From NCBI RefSeq assembly GCF_022489035.1, contig NZ_JAKVTV010000002.1, positions 1-64,000 on the forward strand: 64,000 nt of DNA, given 5' to 3'. Below the pieces are notes generated by a model that made no database searches, was not told the DNA's origin, and saw only the letters and a list, made by a program, of their open reading frames with translations. The translations under genes and the position numbers were made by a program. Positions 50,690 to 59,681 of the stretch are shown in pieces. Source of the DNA: Christiangramia lutea (GTDB lineage Bacteria; Bacteroidota; Bacteroidia; Flavobacteriales; Flavobacteriaceae). The first letter of the stretch is position 1; each line of letters starts with the position of its first letter.

Positions 50690-51403
50690 ATGGATAATTT
50701 TCAAATTGAAACCGCTCAAAATATTAGTATCGAACAGAATGTAGCGGGTATTGGAGAGCGAATTCTCGCTTTTCTAATAGATCTTACGATTATTATCATT
50801 TACCTGGTCTTTACATCGCTGGCAATGGCAGGGCTTCAGGGGGATATGGGAAGTGATTTTATGTATTACATGGTTCTGGGATTACCTACCTTTCTTTATC
50901 ATCTTCTTTGGGAAACTTTTTGGAATGGAAGAAGTCCTGGAAAAGCGCTTTTGCAAATACGGGTTGTAAGAATTGACGGATCAAGGCCAAGATTTTCAAA
51001 TTATCTCATTCGTTGGCTGCTTAGTTTTATAGATGTCAAGCTTACCGGTGGAGGTGTTGCAGTGGTCACCATTTTACTTAACGGTCACGGACAAAGATTA
51101 GGTGATATTGCGGCAAAAACTACTATTATTTCTGAAAGAAAAAGAATAGGGATCAACAATTCTTTAATTTCTGACCTTCCGGAAAATTACCAGCCCAGAT
51201 ATCCCCAGGTAACCGTGTTAAGCGATTCTGATATTCAGCAAGTGAAAAATATCTACCAGGAAGCAAGAAGAGAAGCTCACCACCATTTAATACTTTCACT
51301 TTCGAAAAAGCTTTCAGAGTTGATGGATGTTAAAGTGGAAGAAAAGCCAATGGAATTTGTCCAGAGGGTGATAAATGATTACAATTACTACACCCAGCAA
51401 TAA
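50690..51403 (+). CDS. RDD-family membrane protein
   Basis: This 237-residue protein has the RDD domain in the N-terminal half ('GIGERILAFLIDLTIIIIYLVFTSLAMAGL', 'FWNGRSPGKALLQIRVVRIDG', 'LLNGHGQRLGDIAAKTTII') with three helices and a cytoplasmic C-terminal tail. It is divergent from the DUF58 operon but co-occurs with it in Flavobacteriia (from memory). RDD proteins act in Na+ or stress transport in some bacteria. Confidence 0.88.
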   Translation: MDNFQIETAQNISIEQNVAGIGERILAFLIDLTIIIIYLVFTSLAMAGLQGDMGSDFMYYMVLGLPTFLYHLLWETFWNGRSPGKALLQIRVVRIDGSRPRFSNYLIRWLLSFIDVKLTGGGVAVVTILLNGHGQRLGDIAAKTTIISERKRIGINNSLISDLPENYQPRYPQVTVLSDSDIQQVKNIYQEARREAHHHLILSLSKKLSELMDVKVEEKPMEFVQRVINDYNYYTQQ

Positions 51404-51404
51404 T

Positions 51405-52178
51405 TTATTTCAGGATCTCGATATCCATTTCCACATTATCAATGGGCCATTCTGAATTTCCTGTTTTTACCTGGGCGATCTTTTCGGCAACATCCATGCC
51501 GCGGATAACCCTTCCGTAAACAGTATGATCATTATTCAAATGTGGAGTTCCACCTTTATCCATAACAATGAAGAATTCAAAGGGAGAGGAAGCCTTACTC
51601 ACATTCTGCTCAGAGTATTTCGCAGCGGAAAACGCTCCATAGGTATGCTTGTGTCCGGCTTCAAATTCACTTGGAATTAGGTAATTGCCAACATCTCCTC
51701 GCATGCTCGCCGTTTCCTGATTATCTGCGTTTCCGCCCTGGATAACGAATCCTGGAGCTACCCTATGAAAAAAGGTTTGGTTGAAATAGTCATTTTTAAC
51801 TAACATGATAAAATTGGCCCTGTGTAAAGGAGTGTCCCTGTAAAGTTCCACATCGATGTTACCGAAATTGGTCTTAATCCTTACCCTGGTTTCTGGGTTT
51901 TCTTTTCCATACTCGATTAAAGTGGGAATAAGCTCTTCCTGGGCTATAGGAAACATCGGGTTTTTTTCAATTTCATTCTGCTTGTCATCTTCAGCCAGTT
52001 CTTTTTTTCTCAATTCGAAAATACTATCCCTCGCACGCTGAATAGAATCCTCTTTTCTTTGAGCCTTTAACTCTTCAGGAGAGGGAGAACCACCATTTTT
52101 TGAGGACTTTTCCTTATCTTCACAACTTGCGAAAAGAAGAATTGAAAAAATTGCTGCTATAGAAAGCTGTCTGACCAT
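51405..52178 (-). CDS. Cyclophilin-type peptidylprolyl isomerase lipoprotein
   Basis: This 257-residue lipoprotein has a lipobox in 'IFSILLFASC' (Cys near 19), then a charged linker with a coiled segment ('PEELKAQRKEDSIQRARDSIFELRKKELAEDD') and a cyclophilin domain from about 95 ('HRANFIMLVKNDYFNQTFFHRVAPGFVIQGG' with catalytic His and Arg, 'FSAAKYS', 'HTVYGRVIRGMDVAEKIAQV'). It folds exported proteins. Its start codon overlaps the divergent Nudix start by two bases. Confidence 0.9.
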   Translation of the reverse strand: MVRQLSIAAIFSILLFASCEDKEKSSKNGGSPSPEELKAQRKEDSIQRARDSIFELRKKELAEDDKQNEIEKNPMFPIAQEELIPTLIEYGKENPETRVRIKTNFGNIDVELYRDTPLHRANFIMLVKNDYFNQTFFHRVAPGFVIQGGNADNQETASMRGDVGNYLIPSEFEAGHKHTYGAFSAAKYSEQNVSKASSPFEFFIVMDKGGTPHLNNDHTVYGRVIRGMDVAEKIAQVKTGNSEWPIDNVEMDIEILK

Positions 52179-52815
52179 GGAGTTTGAAATTTTTAAAAAC
52201 AGGATTTCAAAGTTAAAAAAAATGCAGCTTCCGGGAGAATCTGCACACAGGAAACTAGCCCCACTTATAAGAATTAACGAGCTTAGTGAGATAGATATGT
52301 TTAAACGGAATCCAGAGGAAGCCGGGGTAATGGCCGTTTTCTATCCTGATGAAAATGAAGAAACAAGGCTAGTGCTAATCTTGAGAAAAACTTATAAAGG
52401 TGTTCATTCCAACCAGGTTGGATTTCCCGGCGGAAGAGTAGAAGCCGGGGATAGAGATCTTAAGGATACAGCACTTCGGGAAACCGAAGAAGAGGTTGGT
52501 ATCTCGCAAGGAGAGGTTGAAGTTTTAAAAGAATTGACCCAGCTCTATATTCCTCCTTCAAATTTCCTGGTACAGCCATACCTTGGATTATTACAATTTA
52601 CTCCTAAGATGGTGCCACAGGAATCTGAGGTAGAAGAAATTCTGGAGGTGAAGCTAAGTGACTTTTTAAATGATGAGAATGTGGTCACTGAGACCTTAAG
52701 TACTTCTTATGCCAATGAAATCGAGGTCCCGGCCTATAAACTGAACGGTCATATTGTTTGGGGAGCTACCGGGATGATGTTGAGTGAAATAAGAGAATTG
52801 CTTTTAAAAATTTAA
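52177..52815 (+). CDS. CoA pyrophosphatase (Nudix hydrolase)
   Basis: This 212-residue hydrolase has the Nudix box 'GGRVEAGDRDLKDTALRETEEEVGI' (near 87-111), whose Glu residues bind Mg2+, and the upstream CoA-type pattern 'LRKTYKGVHSNQVGFPGGRV'. It cleaves CoA or its derivatives to 3',5'-ADP and phosphopantetheine. The ATG at 52177 begins with the family's 'FEIFKNRISKLKKMQLPGE' start. It is divergent from the isomerase gene with shared CATG. Confidence 0.9.
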   Translation: MEFEIFKNRISKLKKMQLPGESAHRKLAPLIRINELSEIDMFKRNPEEAGVMAVFYPDENEETRLVLILRKTYKGVHSNQVGFPGGRVEAGDRDLKDTALRETEEEVGISQGEVEVLKELTQLYIPPSNFLVQPYLGLLQFTPKMVPQESEVEEILEVKLSDFLNDENVVTETLSTSYANEIEVPAYKLNGHIVWGATGMMLSEIRELLLKI

Positions 52816-52830
52816 TCTGAAACTAATTAT

Positions 52831-52838
52831 TATATTTG
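52831..52838 (+). promoter_or_regulatory. -7 promoter element of the acyltransferase gene
   Basis: TATATTTG fits TAnnTTTG exactly, 54 bases before the ATG at 52892. Confidence 0.6.
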
Positions 52839-52891
52839 CCGCCGGTTAAAACAAAGCTGTATAAAAGGCCAGGTAAAAATTAAGATCAGCA

Positions 52892-53698
52892 ATGGGATTG
52901 TTTAAAAAAAATCCATTCGGACATTATTTGATTCTAAAAAAGTGGTTGATCCGCATTTTTGGAGTACTCACTCACAGAAGATACAGAGGTTTCAATGAAC
53001 TTCATATAGAAGGATCAGAGATCATCAAAAACTTACCGGACAGAAATGTACTTTTTGTTTCCAATCATCAAACATATTTTGCCGATGTTACGGCAATGTT
53101 CCACGTTTTTAATGCCAGTTTAAGCGGAAGAGTAGATAGCATAAAGAATGTTGGGTATATCTGGCAACCTAAGATGAACATTTATTACGTAGCCGCTAAA
53201 GAAACCATGAGAGCCGGTTTACTTGCCAGGATCATGGCTTATGCCGGTGCGATCACGGTAGAGCGTACGTGGAGGTCTAAAGGTCAGGAGATCAAACGAG
53301 AGGTAAACCCTAATGATACTGAGAATATTGGAGTAGCACTTGATGATGGTTGGGTAATTACCTTTCCGCAGGGAACTACCAAACCATTTAAACCAATAAG
53401 AAAAGGAACGGCGCATATCATCAAAAATCATAAACCAATCGTAATTCCTATAGTTATAGATGGGTTTAGAAGGTCTTTTGATAAAAAAGGCCTCAGGATC
53501 AAAAAACGTGGTATTCTTCAATCCTTCCAGATAAAGGAACCTCTGGATATCGATTATGAAAATGAAACTATCGAAGAGATCGTGAGTAAACTGGAGTATG
53601 CCATAGAGCAACATCCATCCTTCCTTAAAGTTATTCCGAATGAAGAGATCCAGGCGATGGAAGACCTTAATGAAAAACGTCGCTTTGGTAATTATTAG
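52892..53698 (+). CDS. Lysophospholipid acyltransferase (PlsC-like)
   Basis: This 268-residue acyltransferase has the catalytic NHxxxxD motif 'SNHQTYFADVT' near 58 and the phosphate-binding 'TFPQGTTKP' near 166, with 'IVIPIVIDGFRRSF' near 190. It transfers an acyl chain to lysophosphatidate or a similar lipid at the inner membrane. Length is normal. It is a single gene with its own promoter. Confidence 0.9.
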   Translation: MGLFKKNPFGHYLILKKWLIRIFGVLTHRRYRGFNELHIEGSEIIKNLPDRNVLFVSNHQTYFADVTAMFHVFNASLSGRVDSIKNVGYIWQPKMNIYYVAAKETMRAGLLARIMAYAGAITVERTWRSKGQEIKREVNPNDTENIGVALDDGWVITFPQGTTKPFKPIRKGTAHIIKNHKPIVIPIVIDGFRRSFDKKGLRIKKRGILQSFQIKEPLDIDYENETIEEIVSKLEYAIEQHPSFLKVIPNEEIQAMEDLNEKRRFGNY

Positions 53699-53781
53699 AA
53701 ATTAACTAATAATTTCTCAGGTGGTCATACGCTATTTAATGCCTTGAAATAAACTTCAGGTTTGCTTTTACCTTAACTGAA

Positions 53782-54420
53782 TTAATCCATTTCCAGCTTT
53801 TTTAGCTCCTTATAATTTTTATAAAGTCTTTTCAATAGGATTCCGTATATAAGCCTGTAAATAAGCCATATCACTCCAAGCAATAGAACCAGGGCAATAA
53901 GTGTTCCTCCAATAAATATAAACCATTGTTTTGCATCGAATGCCATATTTTCTGAAGGTAATTCTGAGTCTAAAGCATGATTTCTAAGCATTAGAAAAAC
54001 CGTAATTAGAAATACGATCCCCGTTGAAATTAAAACAAAACCGATGTAATATTTCACGGTTTTCCTTGTTTTCAGAATATTCTTCATTAACTGGGAAGCA
54101 CTATCTGTTGTGGAGATACTTCTATAATTTTTATAGAACCTAAAGATGAAGTAAAAGGTTATCAGGTAACTTACAATGTAAGTGATGATGGTAAATTCGG
54201 TTAGATTGTACTTTTCCATTTGGGCCCAGGATTCTTCTGTGTTCAAAACAATATTCAAAACTGCTCCCAGGAGAAATTCAATAATACTAATTACAAAGAT
54301 CCACCTAACGATCGAGGAAGATTTCTTCCAGATCATTTTATAAATTTCATTGTAAGAAAGATGGGGCAGGTTCTTTTCCTGCTTTTTCCAATCCTTTTTT
54401 AACAGATCTAAATCATCCAT
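53782..54420 (-). CDS. Probable anti-sigma factor partner of the ECF gene (4-TM protein)
   Basis: This 212-residue protein begins with an acidic cytoplasmic ~30-residue segment ('LDLLKKDWKKQEKNLPHLSYNEIYKMI') resembling an anti-sigma N-terminus. Four helices follow (38-55, 75-98, 125-145, 170-200). It is 6 bases after the ECF sigma gene (54427-54921), so it most likely controls it, though I recognise no ASD signature beyond position. Confidence 0.72.
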   Translation of the reverse strand: MDDLDLLKKDWKKQEKNLPHLSYNEIYKMIWKKSSSIVRWIFVISIIEFLLGAVLNIVLNTEESWAQMEKYNLTEFTIITYIVSYLITFYFIFRFYKNYRSISTTDSASQLMKNILKTRKTVKYYIGFVLISTGIVFLITVFLMLRNHALDSELPSENMAFDAKQWFIFIGGTLIALVLLLGVIWLIYRLIYGILLKRLYKNYKELKKLEMD

Positions 54421-54426
54421 AATATA

Positions 54427-54921
54427 TCAAGGATTTATAATGTTTTTCAATTTCGTTTTTACCCTGTTCATTTTAACTCTTGCATTTACTTCGGTGATCC
54501 CAAGGGTATAAGAGATTTCAGCATAATTTTTATCTTCCAGGTAAAGGAAAACCAGGGCTTTATCAATATCGTTTAGTTGCTTAATTGCATCATACATCAG
54601 TTTGAGATGCCTTTCTGCTTCATCATCATAATCTTCTGCCTTGATCTTAAAATGAACTGTATCATAGTCCTGGGTCTTAATTCCTCTTTTTTTCTTACGA
54701 TATAGAGTAATGGCAGTGTTTAATGCTACCCGGTACATCCATGTACTAAATTTGGAATCACCACGAAATTTTGGATATGCTTTCCATAATTGTATGGTTA
54801 TTTCCTGAAAAAGATCATTGTGAGAATCCTGATCATTGGTATAGATACGGCAAATCTTATGCGCAATATTCTGGTGCTTCTCCAGATTGGTCACAAACTG
54901 ATGTTCTAATTCTTTATTCAC
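54427..54921 (-). CDS. ECF-family RNA polymerase sigma factor
   Basis: This 164-residue sigma factor has region 2 ('DQDSHNDLFQEITIQLWKAYPKFRGDSKFSTWMYRVALNTAITLYRK') and region 4 ('LNDIDKALVFLYLEDKNYAEISYTLGITEVNARVKMNRVKTKLKNII'). Alternative sigma factors redirect polymerase to stress genes. Followed by its probable anti-sigma gene; upstream is the NDH-2 gene in divergent orientation. Confidence 0.92.
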   Translation of the reverse strand: MNKELEHQFVTNLEKHQNIAHKICRIYTNDQDSHNDLFQEITIQLWKAYPKFRGDSKFSTWMYRVALNTAITLYRKKKRGIKTQDYDTVHFKIKAEDYDDEAERHLKLMYDAIKQLNDIDKALVFLYLEDKNYAEISYTLGITEVNARVKMNRVKTKLKNIINP

Positions 54922-55019
54922 GATGATTGGTTAGCAACAGATAGGTAGTAAAAGTATTGGCTATGTTACAAAAAACTTTAATTTAAAGTTAATCCACCTT
55001 CTAATCCTCCTAGATATAT

Positions 55020-55027
55020 TAAATTTG
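55020..55027 (+). promoter_or_regulatory. -7 promoter element of the NDH-2 gene
   Basis: TAAATTTG matches TAnnTTTG, 20 bases before the ATG at 55047. Confidence 0.6.
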
Positions 55028-55046
55028 GGTAAAACCTGCCTAAATT

Positions 55047-56354
55047 ATGAATATCCCAAGAACCGACTTACCCAGAGTAGTGATAATTGGTGGTGGTTTT
55101 GCCGGTATGGCACTTGCCCGTAAGATCTTAAAAGAAGAAATGCAAATGGTTATGCTGGACAGACATAACTATCACACTTTCCAGCCATTACTATATCAGG
55201 TTTCTACCTCTGGTTTGGAGCCAGACTCAATTGCTTATCCTTTACGAAAAATCACCCGTTCCAGTAATAAATGCTTTTTCAGGTTGGCAGAAGTGAATTC
55301 TATCTCAGCTGAAAAGAATACCGTACATACCAGTATTGGTGATTTAATTTATGATTATCTGGTAATTGCTACGGGTTCCAAAACCAATTTCTTCGGAAAT
55401 GAAAGTATCGAAAAACACGGAATGTGGATGAAGACGGTTCCGCAGGCCTTGAATATAAGAAGTCTTATTCTTGAAAACCTCGAACAGGCTACTATTACAG
55501 AGGATCCTGAAAAAAGAAAAGCTTTACTGAACTTTGTTCTTGCCGGTGCCGGACCAACAGGAGTGGAATTAAGCGGTGCTATTGCCGAACTAAGAAACCA
55601 CATTGTTCCAAAAGACTATCCAGACCTGAACCCTGATGAAATGAATATTCACCTTCTTGAGGGGTTGGATCGCGTTTTACCGCCCATGAGCGAACACGCT
55701 TCAGAAAAGGCTCATAAGATGCTAGAGGAACTAGGGGTTAAGATCCACCTTAATACAATGGTTAAGAATTATGACGGCCACCTCGTAGAAACCAATACCG
55801 ATCTTGCTATAAAGACAGAAACCTTTATTTGGTCGGCGGGAGTAACAGGTTCACCAGTAAAAGGACTCAATGCATCTGCTTTGATTGAAAAAGCCAACAG
55901 GTATGAAGTGAATGCCTTTAACCAGGTAAATGGTTATGAGAACATATTTGCTATAGGGGATATTGCACTCATGAAAACCCAGGAATTTCCGAAGGGTCAC
56001 CCTATGGTTGCTCAACCCGCAATTCAACAGGGAAAACATCTTGCAAAGAATATCAAGCATTTAATAAGAGGAGAGAAGTTAGAACCTTTCGAATATTTCG
56101 ATAAAGGAACCATGGCCACAGTGGGTAGGAACAGGGCCGTAGTAGACCTTCATAAATGGAAGTTCTCCGGATTTTTCGCCTGGTTCGTATGGATGTTCGT
56201 TCACCTTTGGTTCCTGGTAGGTTTCCGTAACAGAACGGTGACATTTTTCAACTGGATCTATAATTATATCAATTTCGATAAAGCTGCGAGGTTAATTATA
56301 AGGCCTTTTAAAGGGCACGAAGAGAAAATGAGTATGGATAAGGAAAAAGTTTAA
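55047..56354 (+). CDS. Type II NADH:quinone oxidoreductase-like flavoprotein (NDH-2)
   Basis: This 435-residue flavoenzyme has FAD motif 'VVIIGGGFAGMALARKIL' at the start, NADH motif 'FVLAGAGPTGVELSGAIAEL' near 168 and 'IFAIGDIALM' near 305. The C-terminal amphipathic region ('WFVWMFVHLWFLVGFRNRTVTFFNWIYNYI') anchors it to the inner membrane. It feeds electrons from NADH to quinone, which could supply the cytochrome bd oxidase at 12.8 kb. Monocistronic, with a strong terminator. Confidence 0.92.
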   Translation: MNIPRTDLPRVVIIGGGFAGMALARKILKEEMQMVMLDRHNYHTFQPLLYQVSTSGLEPDSIAYPLRKITRSSNKCFFRLAEVNSISAEKNTVHTSIGDLIYDYLVIATGSKTNFFGNESIEKHGMWMKTVPQALNIRSLILENLEQATITEDPEKRKALLNFVLAGAGPTGVELSGAIAELRNHIVPKDYPDLNPDEMNIHLLEGLDRVLPPMSEHASEKAHKMLEELGVKIHLNTMVKNYDGHLVETNTDLAIKTETFIWSAGVTGSPVKGLNASALIEKANRYEVNAFNQVNGYENIFAIGDIALMKTQEFPKGHPMVAQPAIQQGKHLAKNIKHLIRGEKLEPFEYFDKGTMATVGRNRAVVDLHKWKFSGFFAWFVWMFVHLWFLVGFRNRTVTFFNWIYNYINFDKAARLIIRPFKGHEEKMSMDKEKV

Positions 56355-56359
56355 TGAAA

Positions 56360-56389
56360 AAAGCCCCGCTTGCTGCGGGGCTTTTTTTT
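56360..56389. terminator. Bidirectional terminator between NDH-2 and hemerythrin genes
   Basis: AAGCCCCGC pairs with GCGGGGCTT around a short loop, with A and T runs on both sides. Confidence 0.9.
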
Positions 56390-56831
56390 ACCTGTCTTTT
56401 CGTCTTTTGCGAATCTCCTTATTATAATCTGATGCCAGATCGGTTTTTTGTTTTTCGGTAAGTGCCTTACCTGCCATTTGAAAAACCTCGTGTTCTTCCT
56501 CATCAAGGTGATGTATCAACTGATGTTCTAGTTCCTTAGCGATCTTTAACCAGTTAGACGCGTCCATCTTGGTATCTTCCAGCTGTTCCACTAGTTCATC
56601 CATTTCGTGATGTTCCGCAACACTGTGTCTTGCTTTCTCCTGGGTTAAATCCTTTTCCATCAATGGAACATAGAAATGTCTTTCTTCGGCATCTTCGTGG
56701 ATCTTCAATTCATGTTTAAGATCCTCGAAAATTTTTTTTCTTTCCTCTGTCTTACCTTCAGTCTTGATCAATTTATCTATTAGGTCGCGCTGAATTTCAT
56801 GCTCTTGTCGTAAAGCTTCAAAAATGGTCAT
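56388..56831 (-). CDS. Hemerythrin-domain protein
   Basis: This 147-residue four-helix protein has di-iron-type ligands in order: 'RQEHEIQRDLIDKL' (H near 10), 'LKHELKIHEDAEERHFYVPL' (H and E near 46-58), 'HSVAEHHEMDELVEQL' (near 73-85) and 'LEHQLIHHLDEEEHEVFQMA' (near 107-122). Cation-binding hemerythrin-like proteins are implicated in O2, NO or iron stress. Convergent with NDH-2. Confidence 0.88.
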   Translation of the reverse strand: MTIFEALRQEHEIQRDLIDKLIKTEGKTEERKKIFEDLKHELKIHEDAEERHFYVPLMEKDLTQEKARHSVAEHHEMDELVEQLEDTKMDASNWLKIAKELEHQLIHHLDEEEHEVFQMAGKALTEKQKTDLASDYNKEIRKRRKDR

Positions 56832-57012
56832 TATTTAATTTTTTGGATTTGACCTCAAGTTATTCAATTAAATGTTAAAGATTATTTAATTTTCAGGTCC
56901 AAAAGCCAAAATTGAGATAAGAATACAATTCAGCACAGAATTTTGACAATTGGGAAACTCCTTTTTTAAATAAAGTCTATTTGACTGCAAATTTGTAATA
57001 GAATTTAAAGTA

Positions 57013-58341
57013 ATGAAAGATATATCCAAAATATTGAGAATTAGCTTCGGAATTTGCCTATTCCTGGTTTTATTACAAACCATTTTTAGTAGCGAAAGAA
57101 CCTTTAGCGATTTAAAGGATTTCGAATTCTGGGGTATCTTTTACTTTTACTGTTTTGTTTTAACTGCGGTAAATACTTATTACTTTAAGATCTTTGGAAT
57201 GAAGATAGGCTATGCCGGAGCAAAGCTGAGAACCATACTTCTTGCCGCGGGGGGATCTATAATTCTAACCCTTTTTTTCTACTTTATTTGTAGGACTGTT
57301 CATCAGGTAGTGTTTGATGGCAATAGTTTTAGCGAATTTATTTCGAACGAAAGCATCAACTACTACTTTGGGCCACTCCTCATTATTACCATACTTTCTT
57401 TATTTTTTCACCTGGTTTATTTTTATAAAGCCTTACAGGAAAAGAAGATCAAGGAGCAAAAGATCATCGCGGGTACAGCTTCTGCAAAATTCGACGCCTT
57501 AAAGAACCAGTTAGATCCTCATTTTCTATTTAACAGCCTGAATGTGCTTGCCTCCTTGATAGATGAGAATCCAGATAAGGCTCAGAAATTTACCACCTCA
57601 CTTTCTAAGATCTACAGGTATGTTCTGGAACAAAAGGATAAAGAGCTGGTAAGTGTTAGGGAAGAACTGGCGTTTGCCACCACCTATATGAAATTGCTGA
57701 AAATGCGTTTTGAGAACAGTATTTTTTTCGAGATCCCTGAGGCGATTTCTAATGAAGAGGCTAAGGTGGTACCACTTTCATTACAACTACTACTTGAAAA
57801 CACTATCAAGCATAATATAGTAGGCGAAGACAGACCTTTAAACATAAGAATCTACGAATCTGAGGGGTTTCTCATCGTAGAAAATAATTACCAGAAAAAA
57901 GAGGTTCTGAGCAAGAGAAAAGGAGTTGGACTTCAGAATATTGTGAACAGGTACCACGAGGTAACAGATAGGAAAGTTTTAATAGACCAGACAGAAGAAT
58001 TTTTCAGGGTGAAACTCCCTGTTTTAACTCAACAAATTTCAATTATGGAAACTCAAGAGATCAATCAGGAAAACGCTTATTTTAAAGCAAAACAAAGGGT
58101 AAAGGAAATCAAGGAATTCTACGGAAACCTTATTTCATATTGCGTGGTGATACCATTCCTAATTTTCATCAATTATTTCACTTATTGGAATTTTCAATGG
58201 TTCTGGTTTCCGTTATTTGGATGGGGGATAGGACTAACTATACATGGTTTTTCTGTATTTGGATATGGTTCTGAATGGGAAGAGAAAAAGATCAGGGAAT
58301 TAATGGAAAAAGATCAGCAACAGAATAAATCCTGGAAATAA
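57013..58341 (+). CDS. LytS-type sensor histidine kinase with fused 2TM domain
   Basis: This 442-residue kinase has four helices (10-30, 40-55, 77-96, 118-140), a coiled linker, and the HisKA_5 domain with the phospho-His in 'NQLDPHFLFNSLNVLASLIDENPDKAQKF' near 178, then an ATPase with 'LLLENTIKHN' near 262 and 'GVGLQNIVNRYHEV' near 315. After residue 345 a 2TM domain is fused ('AYFKAKQRVKEIKEFYGNLISYCVVI'), which in most genomes is a separate protein. It is followed at once by a second 2TM protein and a LytTR response regulator, forming one operon. Confidence 0.88.
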   Translation: MKDISKILRISFGICLFLVLLQTIFSSERTFSDLKDFEFWGIFYFYCFVLTAVNTYYFKIFGMKIGYAGAKLRTILLAAGGSIILTLFFYFICRTVHQVVFDGNSFSEFISNESINYYFGPLLIITILSLFFHLVYFYKALQEKKIKEQKIIAGTASAKFDALKNQLDPHFLFNSLNVLASLIDENPDKAQKFTTSLSKIYRYVLEQKDKELVSVREELAFATTYMKLLKMRFENSIFFEIPEAISNEEAKVVPLSLQLLLENTIKHNIVGEDRPLNIRIYESEGFLIVENNYQKKEVLSKRKGVGLQNIVNRYHEVTDRKVLIDQTEEFFRVKLPVLTQQISIMETQEINQENAYFKAKQRVKEIKEFYGNLISYCVVIPFLIFINYFTYWNFQWFWFPLFGWGIGLTIHGFSVFGYGSEWEEKKIRELMEKDQQQNKSWK

Positions 58342-58655
58342 TGAAAACAAATTATAAGGAAAGCATTAGTTACAGAGCGGCCCAGAAAAGGGTGAAGGAT
58401 ATTAAAGGATTTTATATACATCTGGTGGTTTATATATTCATAAATACAGCAATATTTGTGGTAATCACTCAGGATACAGGATTTCTGAATGGTCTTTCAA
58501 CTCTTTCTAATTACAGCACGGCATTTTTCTGGGGGATTGGACTTTTTGCCCATTGGGCCAGTGTATTTGGACCAAATTTCATCTTCGGAAAGAAATGGGA
58601 AGAAAAAAAGATAAAGGAATTAATGGAGCAGGATAAAAAACAGATCTGGAAATAG
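58341..58655 (+). CDS. 2TM-domain protein
   Basis: This 104-residue protein has the 2TM pattern 'YRAAQKRVKDIKGFYIHLVVYIFINTAIFVVI' and the tail 'FGKKWEEKKIKELMEQDKK', homologous to the fused C-terminal domain of the upstream kinase. Its start overlaps the kinase stop by one base (TAATG). Such proteins often sit in LytTR operons; role unknown. Confidence 0.88.
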   Translation: MKTNYKESISYRAAQKRVKDIKGFYIHLVVYIFINTAIFVVITQDTGFLNGLSTLSNYSTAFFWGIGLFAHWASVFGPNFIFGKKWEEKKIKELMEQDKKQIWK

Positions 58656-58679
58656 AAATTTCAACTTTAGAATTTAAGC

Positions 58680-59435
58680 GTGAAAGTTATAATTATTGAA
58701 GACGAAAAGCCGGCAGCAAGGCGATTGTATCGAATGCTGGAAAAATTACAAATTGAAACCGAAACCATGCTTCATTCTGTGGCTGAGGCTGTAGAATGGT
58801 TTAAAAACAATACCCATCCAGATCTTATTTTCCTGGATATTCAATTAAGCGATGGTTTATCTTTTGAGATTTTTGAGCAAGTAAGAACTGAAAGTGCCAT
58901 CATTTTCACCACCGCTTACGATGAATATGCCCTGAAAGCTTTTAAGTTGAATAGCATCGATTACCTGCTCAAACCTATAGATGATGAAGAACTGGAGGCT
59001 GCAGTAAATAAATTCAGAAATACCCAGCAAAAGAATGGAAGTATAGATGTACAGGAATTACGTTCACTTCTCACAAATACAGAGCCTGGAAAGTCTTTTA
59101 AAACCAGGTTCACTGCTCAGATTGGACAGCATCTAAAACTTGTTGAGATCTCAGATATAGCGTGTTTCTTTTCAGAAAATAAAACCACCTATATTCATTG
59201 TCATTCCGGAAGAAATTACCCTGTAGACCTTCCTTTAGAACAGCTGGAAGAAGAATTGGATCCTGATAAATTTTACCGTATAAACCGGAAGTGCATTCTG
59301 AATATCGATGCAATAAAAGATATAGTCTCCTATACAAATTCAAGACTTGAAATAAAGCTGGATCACTTTGACGAATTCCAGCTTATCGTAAGTCGGGAAA
59401 GAGTTAAAGATTTTAAATCCTGGCTCAATAACTGA
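58680..59435 (+). CDS. LytTR-family response regulator
   Basis: This 251-residue regulator has a receiver domain with acidic pair in 'VIIIEDEKPAARRLYRML', phospho-Asp in 'PDLIFLDIQLSDGLSF' (near 55) and 'LKPIDDEEL' (Lys near 101). A LytTR domain follows ('FTAQIGQHLKLVEISDIACFFSENKTTYIHC', 'FYRINRKCILNIDAIKDI'). The start is GTG at 58680. It is the partner of the upstream kinase. Confidence 0.92.
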   Translation: MKVIIIEDEKPAARRLYRMLEKLQIETETMLHSVAEAVEWFKNNTHPDLIFLDIQLSDGLSFEIFEQVRTESAIIFTTAYDEYALKAFKLNSIDYLLKPIDDEELEAAVNKFRNTQQKNGSIDVQELRSLLTNTEPGKSFKTRFTAQIGQHLKLVEISDIACFFSENKTTYIHCHSGRNYPVDLPLEQLEEELDPDKFYRINRKCILNIDAIKDIVSYTNSRLEIKLDHFDEFQLIVSRERVKDFKSWLNN

Positions 59436-59623
59436 TCCTCAAATGTTAAAATTGGTATTATAGAAAACCGCTAGGCATCTTCCTCCGTATATCTTGATAT
59501 AACTCTAAGGTTTGTTTTGAATAATTTGTGAGCAAATTAAGTCGATTTGAGTTTTTGATTTTTTTGGTTGGTTAGATGCTTAGAATTAAAATTCCCTCCG
59601 GAATTTTCTAAGTGTTTACAAAA

Positions 59624-59653
59624 GTAAGCCCCATGCTTTCGCGTGGGGCTTAC
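59624..59653 (-). terminator. Terminator after the anti-sigma gene (minus) with preceding hairpin
   Basis: GTAAGCCCCATGC pairs with GCGTGGGGCTTAC (one mismatch), a short T run on the minus strand. Another hairpin AAATTCC..GGAATTT lies at 59590-59608. The 59436-59681 gap holds no ORF. Confidence 0.75.
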
Positions 59654-59681
59654 TGTTTATAGGAATTTATTCTATTATATT

